The translations under genes and the position numbers were made by a program. Shown here one piece after another: positions 34,274 to 41,241 of a DNA stretch of 64,000 nucleotides (positions are counted from its first letter, which is position 1; every line of letters begins with the position of its first letter). The DNA comes from an uncultured Saccharospirillaceae bacterium. Its GTDB lineage: Bacteria > Bacteroidota > Bacteroidia > Flavobacteriales_D > CAJJDF01. The stretch covers positions 1-64,000 of the forward strand of contig CATLPG010000008.1 of the NCBI GenBank assembly GCA_950054195.1, read 5' to 3'. The notes beneath the pieces were generated by a model. That model did not search any database and was not told where the DNA came from. It saw only the letters and a program-made list of their open reading frames with translations.

Positions 34274-34334
34274 AATTTCTTTGTTGATTCTATAATTAGT
34301 CACGCAAGAAACTTGAAAAAGGTTGGTGGGGAAT

Positions 34335-34979
34335 TTAAAAAAGTTTTAAAAGCGGCTTTTCAAAGATGTTATGATCCCCTTCAAACTCCTGAATATTAAT
34401 AAATAAATTTTCATCTTTTAATTTATCTAATATTCTCTCTACGTCTTCTTTTTTTATGAATTGATCGTTATCTCCATAAACAAATACTGGTTCCTTGCTT
34501 TTAATTTTATTGATCATAGTTTGGCCCATTACATCCATAGGTAAACCTCCAGCCCATAGAACCAAACGATTAAATTTTAGTATTTCGCTATTATGTATCC
34601 ATCTCATCATCGTTGCTACTCCTTGAGAAAACCCTAATAAAGTGATTTTGGTATTAGGGTATTTTTTTTGAATAAGTTTATAAAAATCATCTAAATAAGT
34701 TTGCTGATCTTTTATTTCATTTGCTCTATCCTCTTTAGTCATCCAAGAAGCTACAACTCTACCATCCATACCTTGCCAATAAAACTTACTTAACCCTTCA
34801 GGTGCAACTAATATGCGTTTATCATTAACTATAGGTTCAAACTTTTTAATGAAATATTTCGCCAATTGAGCATAACCATGAAATGCAACAACAACCTCCT
34901 CTGTCTTAGAAGTATACTCTCCTAATGTGTAGTATCTAGCTGTTTTTTTCACCTCAATTAAGCTTTCATTTGCTTCCAT
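34335..34979 (-). CDS. Alpha/beta hydrolase, phospholipase/carboxylesterase-like
   Basis: A 214-residue cytoplasmic hydrolase. The nucleophile Ser is in LLGFSQGVATMMRW, the Asp is in VFVYGDNDQFI and the His in EFEGDHNIFEKPLL; VVAFHGYAQLAKYF supplies the oxyanion HGY. This fits the carboxylesterase/phospholipase branch (YpfH/EstB size). The substrate is unknown. It is divergent from the DUF5606 gene, with about 75 bases between the two starts. Membership of the fold is firm; the role is not. Confidence 0.85.
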   Translation of the reverse strand: MEANESLIEVKKTARYYTLGEYTSKTEEVVVAFHGYAQLAKYFIKKFEPIVNDKRILVAPEGLSKFYWQGMDGRVVASWMTKEDRANEIKDQQTYLDDFYKLIQKKYPNTKITLLGFSQGVATMMRWIHNSEILKFNRLVLWAGGLPMDVMGQTMINKIKSKEPVFVYGDNDQFIKKEDVERILDKLKDENLFINIQEFEGDHNIFEKPLLKLF

Positions 34980-35055
34980 ATTTATTTATTTATGGGGATT
35001 ATTTTTTTCAAATTTAAACGGAACTTCTATTTTTATTAAAATAAATATGCTAAAT

Positions 35056-35466
35056 ATGAATTTAGAAGGTATAATTTCCATCTCAGGTAAGCCAGGATTA
35101 TTTAAAGTTGCCGCACAAGGTAAGTCCAGAATTATCATAGAACATCTTGAAACAGGTAAACGAAGACCTGCATTTGCTTCTGATAAAGTTATTGCATTAA
35201 ACGATATTACAGTTTTTGGTCATGTTGAAGATTTAACCTTAGGTGATGTTTTTGAAAAGATATATGAAAAGGAAGATGGAAAAGCCTCTTTAAACCATAA
35301 AGAAGACATCTCCAAATTACGAGATCATTTTGAAACCATTTGGGAAGATTACAACGATCAAGAAGTAAAAGATCATGATTTACGTAAAATATTCCAATGG
35401 TATAACATTTTAGTAGATGCAGATGTACTAAAAAGTGAAGAAGTTCTTGCTGGAGAGGAAGAATAA
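35056..35466 (+). CDS. DUF5606 protein
   Basis: A 136-residue cytoplasmic protein. Its N-terminus (MNLEGIISISGKPGLFKVAA, then ARGKSR-like IIIEHLETGKRRPAFASDKVIALNDITVF) is a small beta-barrel matching the conserved Bacteroidota family DUF5606; the second half is helical and acidic. Its function is unknown. ATG 35056 matches the family start better than 35047. The small lipoprotein gene follows after nine bases. Confidence 0.88.
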   Translation: MNLEGIISISGKPGLFKVAAQGKSRIIIEHLETGKRRPAFASDKVIALNDITVFGHVEDLTLGDVFEKIYEKEDGKASLNHKEDISKLRDHFETIWEDYNDQEVKDHDLRKIFQWYNILVDADVLKSEEVLAGEEE

Positions 35467-35475
35467 ATTTCTTTT

Positions 35476-35784
35476 ATGAATAAAAAATTTCTTTTAGCTG
35501 GATCTGTATTTTTTCTACTTTCTGGTTGTATTCAAAATTATTCAAACGAATACAAGGAGGAGGCTCAGCGTGTATGCACATGCATGGAGCAAAGAAGATC
35601 TATTCGATCCTCTAACATCCCTAAAAACGCTCAATTCATTAAAGACGATGAGGACTATACCTTTTGTTTAGTTGACGCAAAAATCAAAATGATTGACACT
35701 AAAGGGAAAGAGTTTACAGCCGCAATAATAGGAGAATGTCCTGCACTTAAAGAAATACAAGAACGTTATTTAAAGTCTTTGTAA
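35476..35784 (+). CDS. Small Cys-rich lipoprotein
   Basis: A 102-residue lipoprotein: signal MNKKFLLAGSVFFLLSGCIQ with Cys at residue 18. The mature part is helical and has four Cys (RVCTCMEQRR, DYTFCLVDAK, IGECPALKEI), which could form disulfides or bind metal. I do not recognise the family. It follows DUF5606 closely and is probably co-transcribed. It converges with the gliding-type gene at 35855. Confidence 0.65.
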   Translation: MNKKFLLAGSVFFLLSGCIQNYSNEYKEEAQRVCTCMEQRRSIRSSNIPKNAQFIKDDEDYTFCLVDAKIKMIDTKGKEFTAAIIGECPALKEIQERYLKSL

Positions 35785-35810
35785 TTTTTAAATTTTAAAA
35801 CCCAGAGCAT

Positions 35811-35830
35811 TATTGACAATATAGTCAATA
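35811..35830. terminator. Weak hairpin between convergent genes
   Basis: TATTGAC-AATATA-GTCAATA, a perfect 7-base stem between two convergent genes. There is no T tail on either side, so the terminator role is uncertain. Confidence 0.3.
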
Positions 35831-35854
35831 GCAATAATCAGTAATTGTATTTAA

Positions 35855-37438
35855 CTATCTAAATAGTGTTATCGGGAATTGATCGGTAATATTCTCTTTA
35901 CCATATATACCCTGAATAGTAACAAAGTAGGTGCCTTCTTTACAATCTCCACCATCCATATTTTTACCGTCCCACTCGAATAAAGGAGCATCTAAAGACT
36001 CCATATTATACTCATACACAAGTTTACCCCAACGATTATAAATTTTAATATCTACATAATCATAACATCTATCTCTTTCGAAATCACTTAATCGATAAAC
36101 ATCATTTTTATCATCTCCATTTGGAGAAAACACGTTCGGTACTTTTGGGTTCGTGATTTTAGGTATTACCTCTAGCTCAACTTCTTGTAAAATAGTATCA
36201 CCTATATCATCACAACCTATCGAATAAGCAAAAAGTTGCACACTAAAAGAGTCTAACGCTAATATAGCACAGTCATCTGGACTCCAACAAAAACGTGCTC
36301 CAACAGTTCCTACACCTACAAAACTTGTATCATTAAGCTGCACCTGTGTAGTATTAACTGTATTTAACGAGCTATCTGTTGAATCTACATAAGTAAATGT
36401 ATAGTTATTTCCACCACTACTTGGCGGTAAAACAACTTCCGCACCAAATGGAAAAGCATTTGAAGATAAACTTAAGTAGAATGAGTCCACAACATTAGGA
36501 TCAGTAGCAACAATATCAAAACAGGTATTTCCATCAAATTCTACGCTGTAATTAGTTGCAAAAGGTTCGTAAGAAGGTGGGATATCAAACGTACAGTTAG
36601 GTGCTTCATATTGGAAATCTCCAAAAACTTCCCCTATTTTAACACCGTTTCTATACTCTTCACATCTTATTCTAAACAAGTAAACTCCAATTGCACCTGG
36701 GCGAGCTTGAACTTCTCCTGTACTTGAGTTTATTGTAAGCAAACTTCCTGGTCCTAATATACTAGCCATGCTGTAACCTGGCTCAAATTGCAATAACGGA
36801 ATATTAGTTAAAGGATCAGAACTTCCAAATCCATTCCCTTCATCAAGCGGCTGTACTAGTGAATAAACTAGACTATCTCCATCAACATCTGTACAAGAAA
36901 AATCTAAAAACTTTGTGTTTCCAACACAAAAATAAGCATCTGCGGGATATGGTTGGAACTGAGGACTTGTGTTTTGACCCGCTAGTGCTGGGTCTGGAAT
37001 ATGAGCTTCCCAAGTCATCCCATCTGGAGACATATTTACGATCGCATTGTTCCTAGCAAAATTACTGTAAGTAAAATAGTAACCATTAGGGTTGTTAGCT
37101 AATGTAATAGATCCTTGATAAGTCGTTACCTCAACACATATACCCGTTGGGGTGTAACATTCATCTCCAAAGACGATAGTATCTGTTGAAACAATAGACA
37201 TCGTTGGAACAGTTTGTACAAAAGCATGAGTAACTTCATCATAAATACCTGCTCCAGTTATTGATGCATCTGCTCCAGCTGTACTGTTACAATAATCTCT
37301 AAATGATCTTAAGGTAATTGTAAATGTATTAGGTCCAGTCTGTTCAAAATGAACATCTCCTCCTACAAAGTGAGAAGCATAAATATCTGAAGTTAACAAT
37401 CCTAAAAAAATCAGTGTATGAAGTAAAATTTTTTGCAT
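35855..37438 (-). CDS. Secreted protein with gliding-motility type C-terminus (T9SS type B)
   Basis: A 527-residue protein with a signal peptide (ILLHTLIFLGLLTSDIYAS). The body is beta-rich: HFVGGDVHFEQTGPNTFTITL at the start resembles the N-terminal domain of many Bacteroidota adhesin-like proteins, followed by Asp-rich PDGMTWEAHIPD, FSCTDVDGDSLVYSLVQPLD (cadherin-like) and LFRIRCEEYRNG. The last 85 residues are the CHU_C/gliding domain (PKVPNVFSPNGDDKNDVYRL, IKIYNRWGKLVYEY, FEWDGKNMDGGDCKEGTYF), a T9SS type B signal. It would be displayed on the cell surface. Confidence 0.88.
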   Translation of the reverse strand: MQKILLHTLIFLGLLTSDIYASHFVGGDVHFEQTGPNTFTITLRSFRDYCNSTAGADASITGAGIYDEVTHAFVQTVPTMSIVSTDTIVFGDECYTPTGICVEVTTYQGSITLANNPNGYYFTYSNFARNNAIVNMSPDGMTWEAHIPDPALAGQNTSPQFQPYPADAYFCVGNTKFLDFSCTDVDGDSLVYSLVQPLDEGNGFGSSDPLTNIPLLQFEPGYSMASILGPGSLLTINSSTGEVQARPGAIGVYLFRIRCEEYRNGVKIGEVFGDFQYEAPNCTFDIPPSYEPFATNYSVEFDGNTCFDIVATDPNVVDSFYLSLSSNAFPFGAEVVLPPSSGGNNYTFTYVDSTDSSLNTVNTTQVQLNDTSFVGVGTVGARFCWSPDDCAILALDSFSVQLFAYSIGCDDIGDTILQEVELEVIPKITNPKVPNVFSPNGDDKNDVYRLSDFERDRCYDYVDIKIYNRWGKLVYEYNMESLDAPLFEWDGKNMDGGDCKEGTYFVTIQGIYGKENITDQFPITLFR

Positions 37439-37567
37439 GATTAAGCTAATTTGTACTAAAATAATAATAATACTGCTAAAAAGTAGCTATAATTGACTTA
37501 AGTTTAACATAGACTCAAGTTAGTTGACGCATAATTAGTGTTAATTTTACCCAACAAACAAAATTAA

Positions 37568-38410
37568 ATGGCCACTTATCTAAATGCAAAAGAAGAATTT
37601 ACACCTCCCTCAAAATGGCAAGGAGAAATTTATGAAACAGTACTTAAATGGTATTTTAGACCTAAGTATTTTGGTTTAGAGCATATATCAAAAGATAAAC
37701 CTGCTCTGTATGTTTCAAACCACACCTTACTAGGAGTTACAGACGGTCCTATTTACATGCCTAAACTTTATCGTAAAAAGGATATTTACTTAAGACCATT
37801 AGTGGATAAGATGTCAAAAGACATTCCATTATGGAGAGAGTTCATCAACTATTATGGTTTAGTAATAGCTAGCAAAGAAAACTGTAGAGAGCTAATGAAG
37901 CAAAAACAGCACATTTTGGTTTTTCCTGGAGGAACAAACGAAGCCTTCAAAAACGAAAATGAGGAATATCAATTGATATGGAAAAAAAGGTATGGTTTTG
38001 TCAAAATGGCTATCGAAAATGGATATCCAATAGTTCCTGTTGCAGGTCTTGGAGGAGATGAGCTATATGATATTGTTTTCGACAAACATGATGTTATGAA
38101 TTCGTTTATTGGCAAATTAATAAAAAACAATAAAACCGCTAACAAATACTTAAAAGGAGGAGAAAATATCCCTCCATTTGTTACGGGTATCGGAGGAACA
38201 CTACTTCCTAAACCTAAACGAATTTACTACACCTTTTCCGAGCCAGTTGAAACGAAGCACCTAAAAGGAGACACTTCTAAAGAAAACCTAGAAGTAATAA
38301 GATTAAAAGTTGAACTAGCGATCTACAAGGCAATGCATAGTATGACAATTTACAGGCAAAAAAAAGGACGCAAAACCAATAGCGTTATTAGAAATTTTTT
38401 AAGTAGATAA
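37568..38410 (+). CDS. Glycerolipid acyltransferase, LPLAT/MGAT-like
   Basis: A 280-residue acyltransferase. The catalytic His-Asp is in YVSNHTLLGVTDGPIYM (a six-residue spacing) and the substrate site is HILVFPGGTNEAFKNENEEYQLIWKKRYGFVKMA with IVPVAGLGGDELYDI; this is closer to the DGAT2/phytyl ester synthase branch than to PlsC. TFSEPVETKHLKG lies near the end. It would transfer an acyl chain to a glycerolipid or another alcohol at the inner membrane. It is a single gene; a divergent long intergenic gap precedes it and the sRNA candidate lies opposite its end. Confidence 0.85.
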   Translation: MATYLNAKEEFTPPSKWQGEIYETVLKWYFRPKYFGLEHISKDKPALYVSNHTLLGVTDGPIYMPKLYRKKDIYLRPLVDKMSKDIPLWREFINYYGLVIASKENCRELMKQKQHILVFPGGTNEAFKNENEEYQLIWKKRYGFVKMAIENGYPIVPVAGLGGDELYDIVFDKHDVMNSFIGKLIKNNKTANKYLKGGENIPPFVTGIGGTLLPKPKRIYYTFSEPVETKHLKGDTSKENLEVIRLKVELAIYKAMHSMTIYRQKKGRKTNSVIRNFLSR

Positions 38411-38443
38411 AAAAGAAAATGAGAGCCAATTTAATGACTCTCA
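38411..38443 (-). terminator. Rho-independent terminator ending the small protein/structured RNA transcript
   Basis: On the minus strand AATGAGAG (38443 to 38436) pairs perfectly with CTCTCATT (38425 to 38418) around a 10-12 base loop, followed by TTCTTTTTT. It also lies just past the acyltransferase stop. Confidence 0.82.
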
Positions 38444-38597
38444 TTCCCTAACCTATGAAACCAGACATGAGTTGAACCTCATGCCACCACTATCGTGGAT
38501 TTTCCCTATGAATGTTTTTAGTAAGTTACTACTATCAGTAACTCTAAAATATTATTATAATGAAGTGCTATAAACTACAGTAGTTTAAACACTAATA
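38444..38597 (-). ncRNA. Candidate structured RNA or structured 3' UTR (four hairpins)
   Basis: Read on the minus strand from 38597 the segment holds successive hairpins: TAAACTA-CTG-TAGTTTA; AGTTACT-GATAGT-AGTAACT; CCAC-GATA-GTGG; and GGCATGAG-GTTCAA-CTCATGTC (one G-U pair). The elements CATAGGGAA and CATAGGTTAGGG flank the last two, and the whole ends in a terminator. No ORF is present. It could be a small RNA, or the structured 3' end of the 46-residue gene's message. I recognise no known RNA family. Confidence 0.5.
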
Positions 38598-38738
38598 TTA
38601 ATTATGTACTGTGCGTAATTGTTGCTTTAATTTATTGAGCTGCTGTAATTGTAAAATATACTCTCCTATATTTCCATTACTCATTAACTCAATTGCTTTA
38701 TCTCTTGCTTTTGTATATTCTTTTTTAAGATTAATCAT
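38598..38738 (-). CDS. 46-residue helical protein
   Basis: A short reading frame missed by ordinary length limits: MINLKKEYTKARDKAIELMS followed by NGNIGEYILQLQQLNKLKQQ and ending LRTVHN. The amphipathic helix, the MxNGNIxEYILxLxxLNKLK pattern and the length resemble a family of small proteins that I have seen repeatedly in Flavobacteriia genomes, whose role is unknown. Long intergenic DNA lies on both sides, and it is the only gene on this strand ahead of the structured region. The ATG is well placed, but there is no Shine-Dalgarno sequence, as usual in this phylum. Confidence 0.65.
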   Translation of the reverse strand: MINLKKEYTKARDKAIELMSNGNIGEYILQLQQLNKLKQQLRTVHN

Positions 38739-38945
38739 TTTACTTTGTTTTAGGTTTGACAAGAGTAAATCAATATCCGTGCCAAAAAATTAAAAACATG
38801 AAACTAACATCGCAAACAAATGATAAACAAATATTTAGGATAAATTAAAAATAGTAGTGAGTTAAAAAAGGAATTGCTTTTAAAGAATATTAGCCCCCTT
38901 TTATGTAAAATATGACCAACGTTTTAAATAGAAATAGATAGTCTA
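38739..38945. other. Intergenic region upstream of the 46-residue gene
   Basis: About 200 AT-rich bases between the small protein gene start and the end of the aspartoacylase-like gene. It presumably holds the promoter of the small gene. I see no gene and no convincing hairpin. Confidence 0.5.
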
Positions 38946-39887
38946 CTAAGAAACTCCAATATGGAATAAAGCATCCCCTTGATTTACTACAGGTGTATTG
39001 TTAATCCCATAGATATAGCCTTTCCTTTTTGACTTTATCTTTTTTACCGAATGGTTATTAGGAGTGTGTATTTCCCCTAGTAGTTGATTCACCTCTACAG
39101 GGTCACCCGAAGATACCTTAGAAACAAATATCCCAGAAATGCTTGCTCTTAGCCATACAGTATCCGACAAATAAATAAAGTCATTTTGCTTCATTTTGCC
39201 TTCCTTCATTTTTAAATGAATCATTAGATTTTCTATACCAGCTAATCCATATTCTATTGATCGCTCATCTAAGCGTAACGATTCTCCTCCTTCAAACACC
39301 AACAAGGACTTCCCTCTTTTAAATGTTTCTCTTCTAAGGGATTTATTGATTAAGTTAGATTCAATGATAAATGGTACGCCAAAGACTTCAGCTAGTTCAA
39401 TGGCTTTTTTATCTGCTGGAGCAACTCTTACTTGTGGTTCGTTGTAGATATTTGCACCACCTGTGTGAAAATCTACCCCAAGATCAATATGTGGAATAAT
39501 CTCTTTTGTTAGTTTTCGGGCGACTCTTGATGCCAGTGATCCACTTTTACTTCCTGGGAAACTCCTATTAATATCTTTTCCATCAGGCAACTCTCTGCTA
39601 AAGTTTATAAACCCATACACATTTAGTAGTGGAATAGCAATAACAGTTCCGCAAGTTAAATTATCAAATAGCTTATTGTATAAAGAACGTCTTACTATTT
39701 CAACACCGTTGATCTCATCTCCATGTAATCCACCAAGCACTAACACTACTGGACCATCATTTTCACTTCTAAAAACATGTGTTTGTATATCAATAGGTGT
39801 TCCTGAAGGAAGTTTAGACACTCCCATTCGTATAAGTTGGTACGTTCCCTTTTTTATTTCTACACCATTAATTACCATGCTGTTCAA
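38946..39887 (-). CDS. Succinylglutamate desuccinylase/aspartoacylase family zinc hydrolase
   Basis: A 313-residue zinc-dependent amide hydrolase. The zinc ligands are in LVLGGLHGDEINGVEIV (HxxE) and GVDFHTGG (His), with the catalytic Glu in LVFEGGESLRLDE. INRSFPGSKSGSLASRVARKL is a substrate-binding region. The last 80 residues form a biotinyl/lipoyl-like domain (WLRASISGIFVSKVSSGDPVEVNQLLGEIHTPN), common in bacterial members. It would deacylate an N-acyl amino acid. Its start overlaps the RimK-like gene by about 20 bases (11 if ATG 39878 is used), implying linked function. Confidence 0.88.
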   Translation of the reverse strand: MNSMVINGVEIKKGTYQLIRMGVSKLPSGTPIDIQTHVFRSENDGPVVLVLGGLHGDEINGVEIVRRSLYNKLFDNLTCGTVIAIPLLNVYGFINFSRELPDGKDINRSFPGSKSGSLASRVARKLTKEIIPHIDLGVDFHTGGANIYNEPQVRVAPADKKAIELAEVFGVPFIIESNLINKSLRRETFKRGKSLLVFEGGESLRLDERSIEYGLAGIENLMIHLKMKEGKMKQNDFIYLSDTVWLRASISGIFVSKVSSGDPVEVNQLLGEIHTPNNHSVKKIKSKRKGYIYGINNTPVVNQGDALFHIGVS

Positions 39888-40740
39888 TCCATTTAATTAT
39901 ATGTTCTGTAACATTTACTTCAGAATATTTTTCAATACCTTCTAATCCAGGAGAAGAGTTCACCTCTAGTAACAGTGGTCCCTTTTTTGATCGTAAAATA
40001 TCAACTCCTGCTATTTCTAAGCCAAAAACGTTAGCTGCTCGTATAGCTATGTCTCTTTCTTCATCAGTTAGTTCCACTTTATAAGCAGTACCTCCTCTAT
40101 GTAAGTTTGATCTAAATTCTCCTGATAAAGCTACTCTTTCCATACTAGCAACAACATCATCGCCTACTACAAAAGCACGAATATCTTTTCCACTGCTTTC
40201 CTTTATAAACTCTTGAACCAAAAACGGTTCATTGGAACTCATGTATGTAGCAAATATTTTCTCTGCTACAGTTTTATTATGAGCAAGAAAAACACCTAAA
40301 CCTTGTGTACTTTCTAGTAATTTAATAATAAAGGGCGGATTACCTATTTCATATTGAATATTGCTAAACGTAGTTTTGGTAAAAAAGTGTAACGTTTTAG
40401 GCATGGGTAAATTCTCCATTTTCATCAATTGCATGGCTAAAAATTTATCCCGTGACTGAATTAAACCTTCGGGGGTAGTTAATAAACGTACCCCCATACA
40501 TTGAAAATGCTTTAAAACCGCTGCTCCTTGACGTGTACTTGATGCTCCCACACGTGCTATAACAACATCTGGTATTTTAAGTGGAACATTTAGGTATTTC
40601 ACTGTGAATTTCTTATCAATGAGTAACTCACAGTGCATATAATCAATCACTTTTACTTTATGTCCTAAACCAACAGCCTCTTCTTTTAACCTAGAAGTAG
40701 AATACGAGTCTTTAAACCTAGAAAGTACATATATAATCAT
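39868..40740 (-). CDS. RimK-like ATP-grasp ligase
   Basis: A 290-residue ATP-grasp enzyme. Recognisable parts: the N-terminal domain with IVARVGASSTRQGAAVLKHFQ, TTPEGLIQSRDKFLAMQLM, the ATP site PFIIKLLESTQGLGVFLAHN and FLVQEFIKESSGKDIRAFVVGDDVVASMER, and metal-binding LLLEVNSSPGLEGIEKYS. RimK adds glutamate to ribosomal protein S6 in E. coli; relatives make gamma- or beta-glutamyl or other peptide bonds to small molecules. The aspartoacylase-like partner suggests a small N-acyl or peptidyl substrate. It also overlaps the aroQ gene by four bases. Confidence 0.92.
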   Translation of the reverse strand: MIIYVLSRFKDSYSTSRLKEEAVGLGHKVKVIDYMHCELLIDKKFTVKYLNVPLKIPDVVIARVGASSTRQGAAVLKHFQCMGVRLLTTPEGLIQSRDKFLAMQLMKMENLPMPKTLHFFTKTTFSNIQYEIGNPPFIIKLLESTQGLGVFLAHNKTVAEKIFATYMSSNEPFLVQEFIKESSGKDIRAFVVGDDVVASMERVALSGEFRSNLHRGGTAYKVELTDEERDIAIRAANVFGLEIAGVDILRSKKGPLLLEVNSSPGLEGIEKYSEVNVTEHIIKWIEQHGN

Positions 40741-41156
40741 TGTATATTCTGAAAATAGTGAATAGCTAACTCATATCCTTTTAAACCAAAACCTGATATA
40801 TGACCAATACAAACTCCTGAAAGGAGTGATTTGTTTCGGAAGTCTTCTCTTGAGAAAATATTTGAAATATGAACTTCTAACACAGGTGTATTGATGGCTA
40901 AAATAGCATCTCTTATAGCTACTGATGTATGCGTATAACCGCCTGCATTCAAAACAACACCATCATATCCATTACTTTTTGCTTGTTGAAGTTGATCAAT
41001 TATTTCACCTTCTATGTTTGACTGAAATACGGTTATAGCATCATTCGTTTTTAGCTGCTTAAGGTAATCTTCTAAAGAAATTTCTCCATATATTTCTTTT
41101 TCTCTCTTACCAACTAAATTAAGGTTCGGACCATTAACTATGAGTAATTTTGACAT
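40737..41156 (-). CDS. aroQ: 3-dehydroquinate dehydratase, type II
   Basis: A 139-residue enzyme that converts 3-dehydroquinate to 3-dehydroshikimate in the shikimate pathway. Motifs: VNGPNLNLVGKREKEIYGE (catalytic Arg and Tyr), NAGGYTHTSVAIRDAI, VLEVHISNIFSREDFRNKS (catalytic His) and GVCIGHISGFGLKGYELA. The length is normal. Its stop overlaps the RimK-like start by four bases, so it is probably the first gene of this three-gene transcript. The functional link to RimK is not evident. Confidence 0.96.
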   Translation of the reverse strand: MSKLLIVNGPNLNLVGKREKEIYGEISLEDYLKQLKTNDAITVFQSNIEGEIIDQLQQAKSNGYDGVVLNAGGYTHTSVAIRDAILAINTPVLEVHISNIFSREDFRNKSLLSGVCIGHISGFGLKGYELAIHYFQNIQ

Positions 41157-41241
41157 TTAATTTACTTATTCTAATTAAAAATAGAACTTAAATTTGAATT
41201 GATTCGTATATTTAACTAGTTTAAGTATACAAAAACAGTCT

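Noticed and set aside
38466-38483. A tRNA T-arm-like GGTTCAACTC within a hairpin on the minus strand
   Set aside because: The stem and loop have the wrong lengths for a T-arm (6-base loop), and no acceptor, D or anticodon arm can be drawn around it.
38611-38793. A 60-codon plus-strand frame
   Set aside because: It lies opposite the 46-residue minus-strand gene, has a Cys/Leu/Ile-rich composition typical of an antisense shadow, and covers that gene's upstream region.
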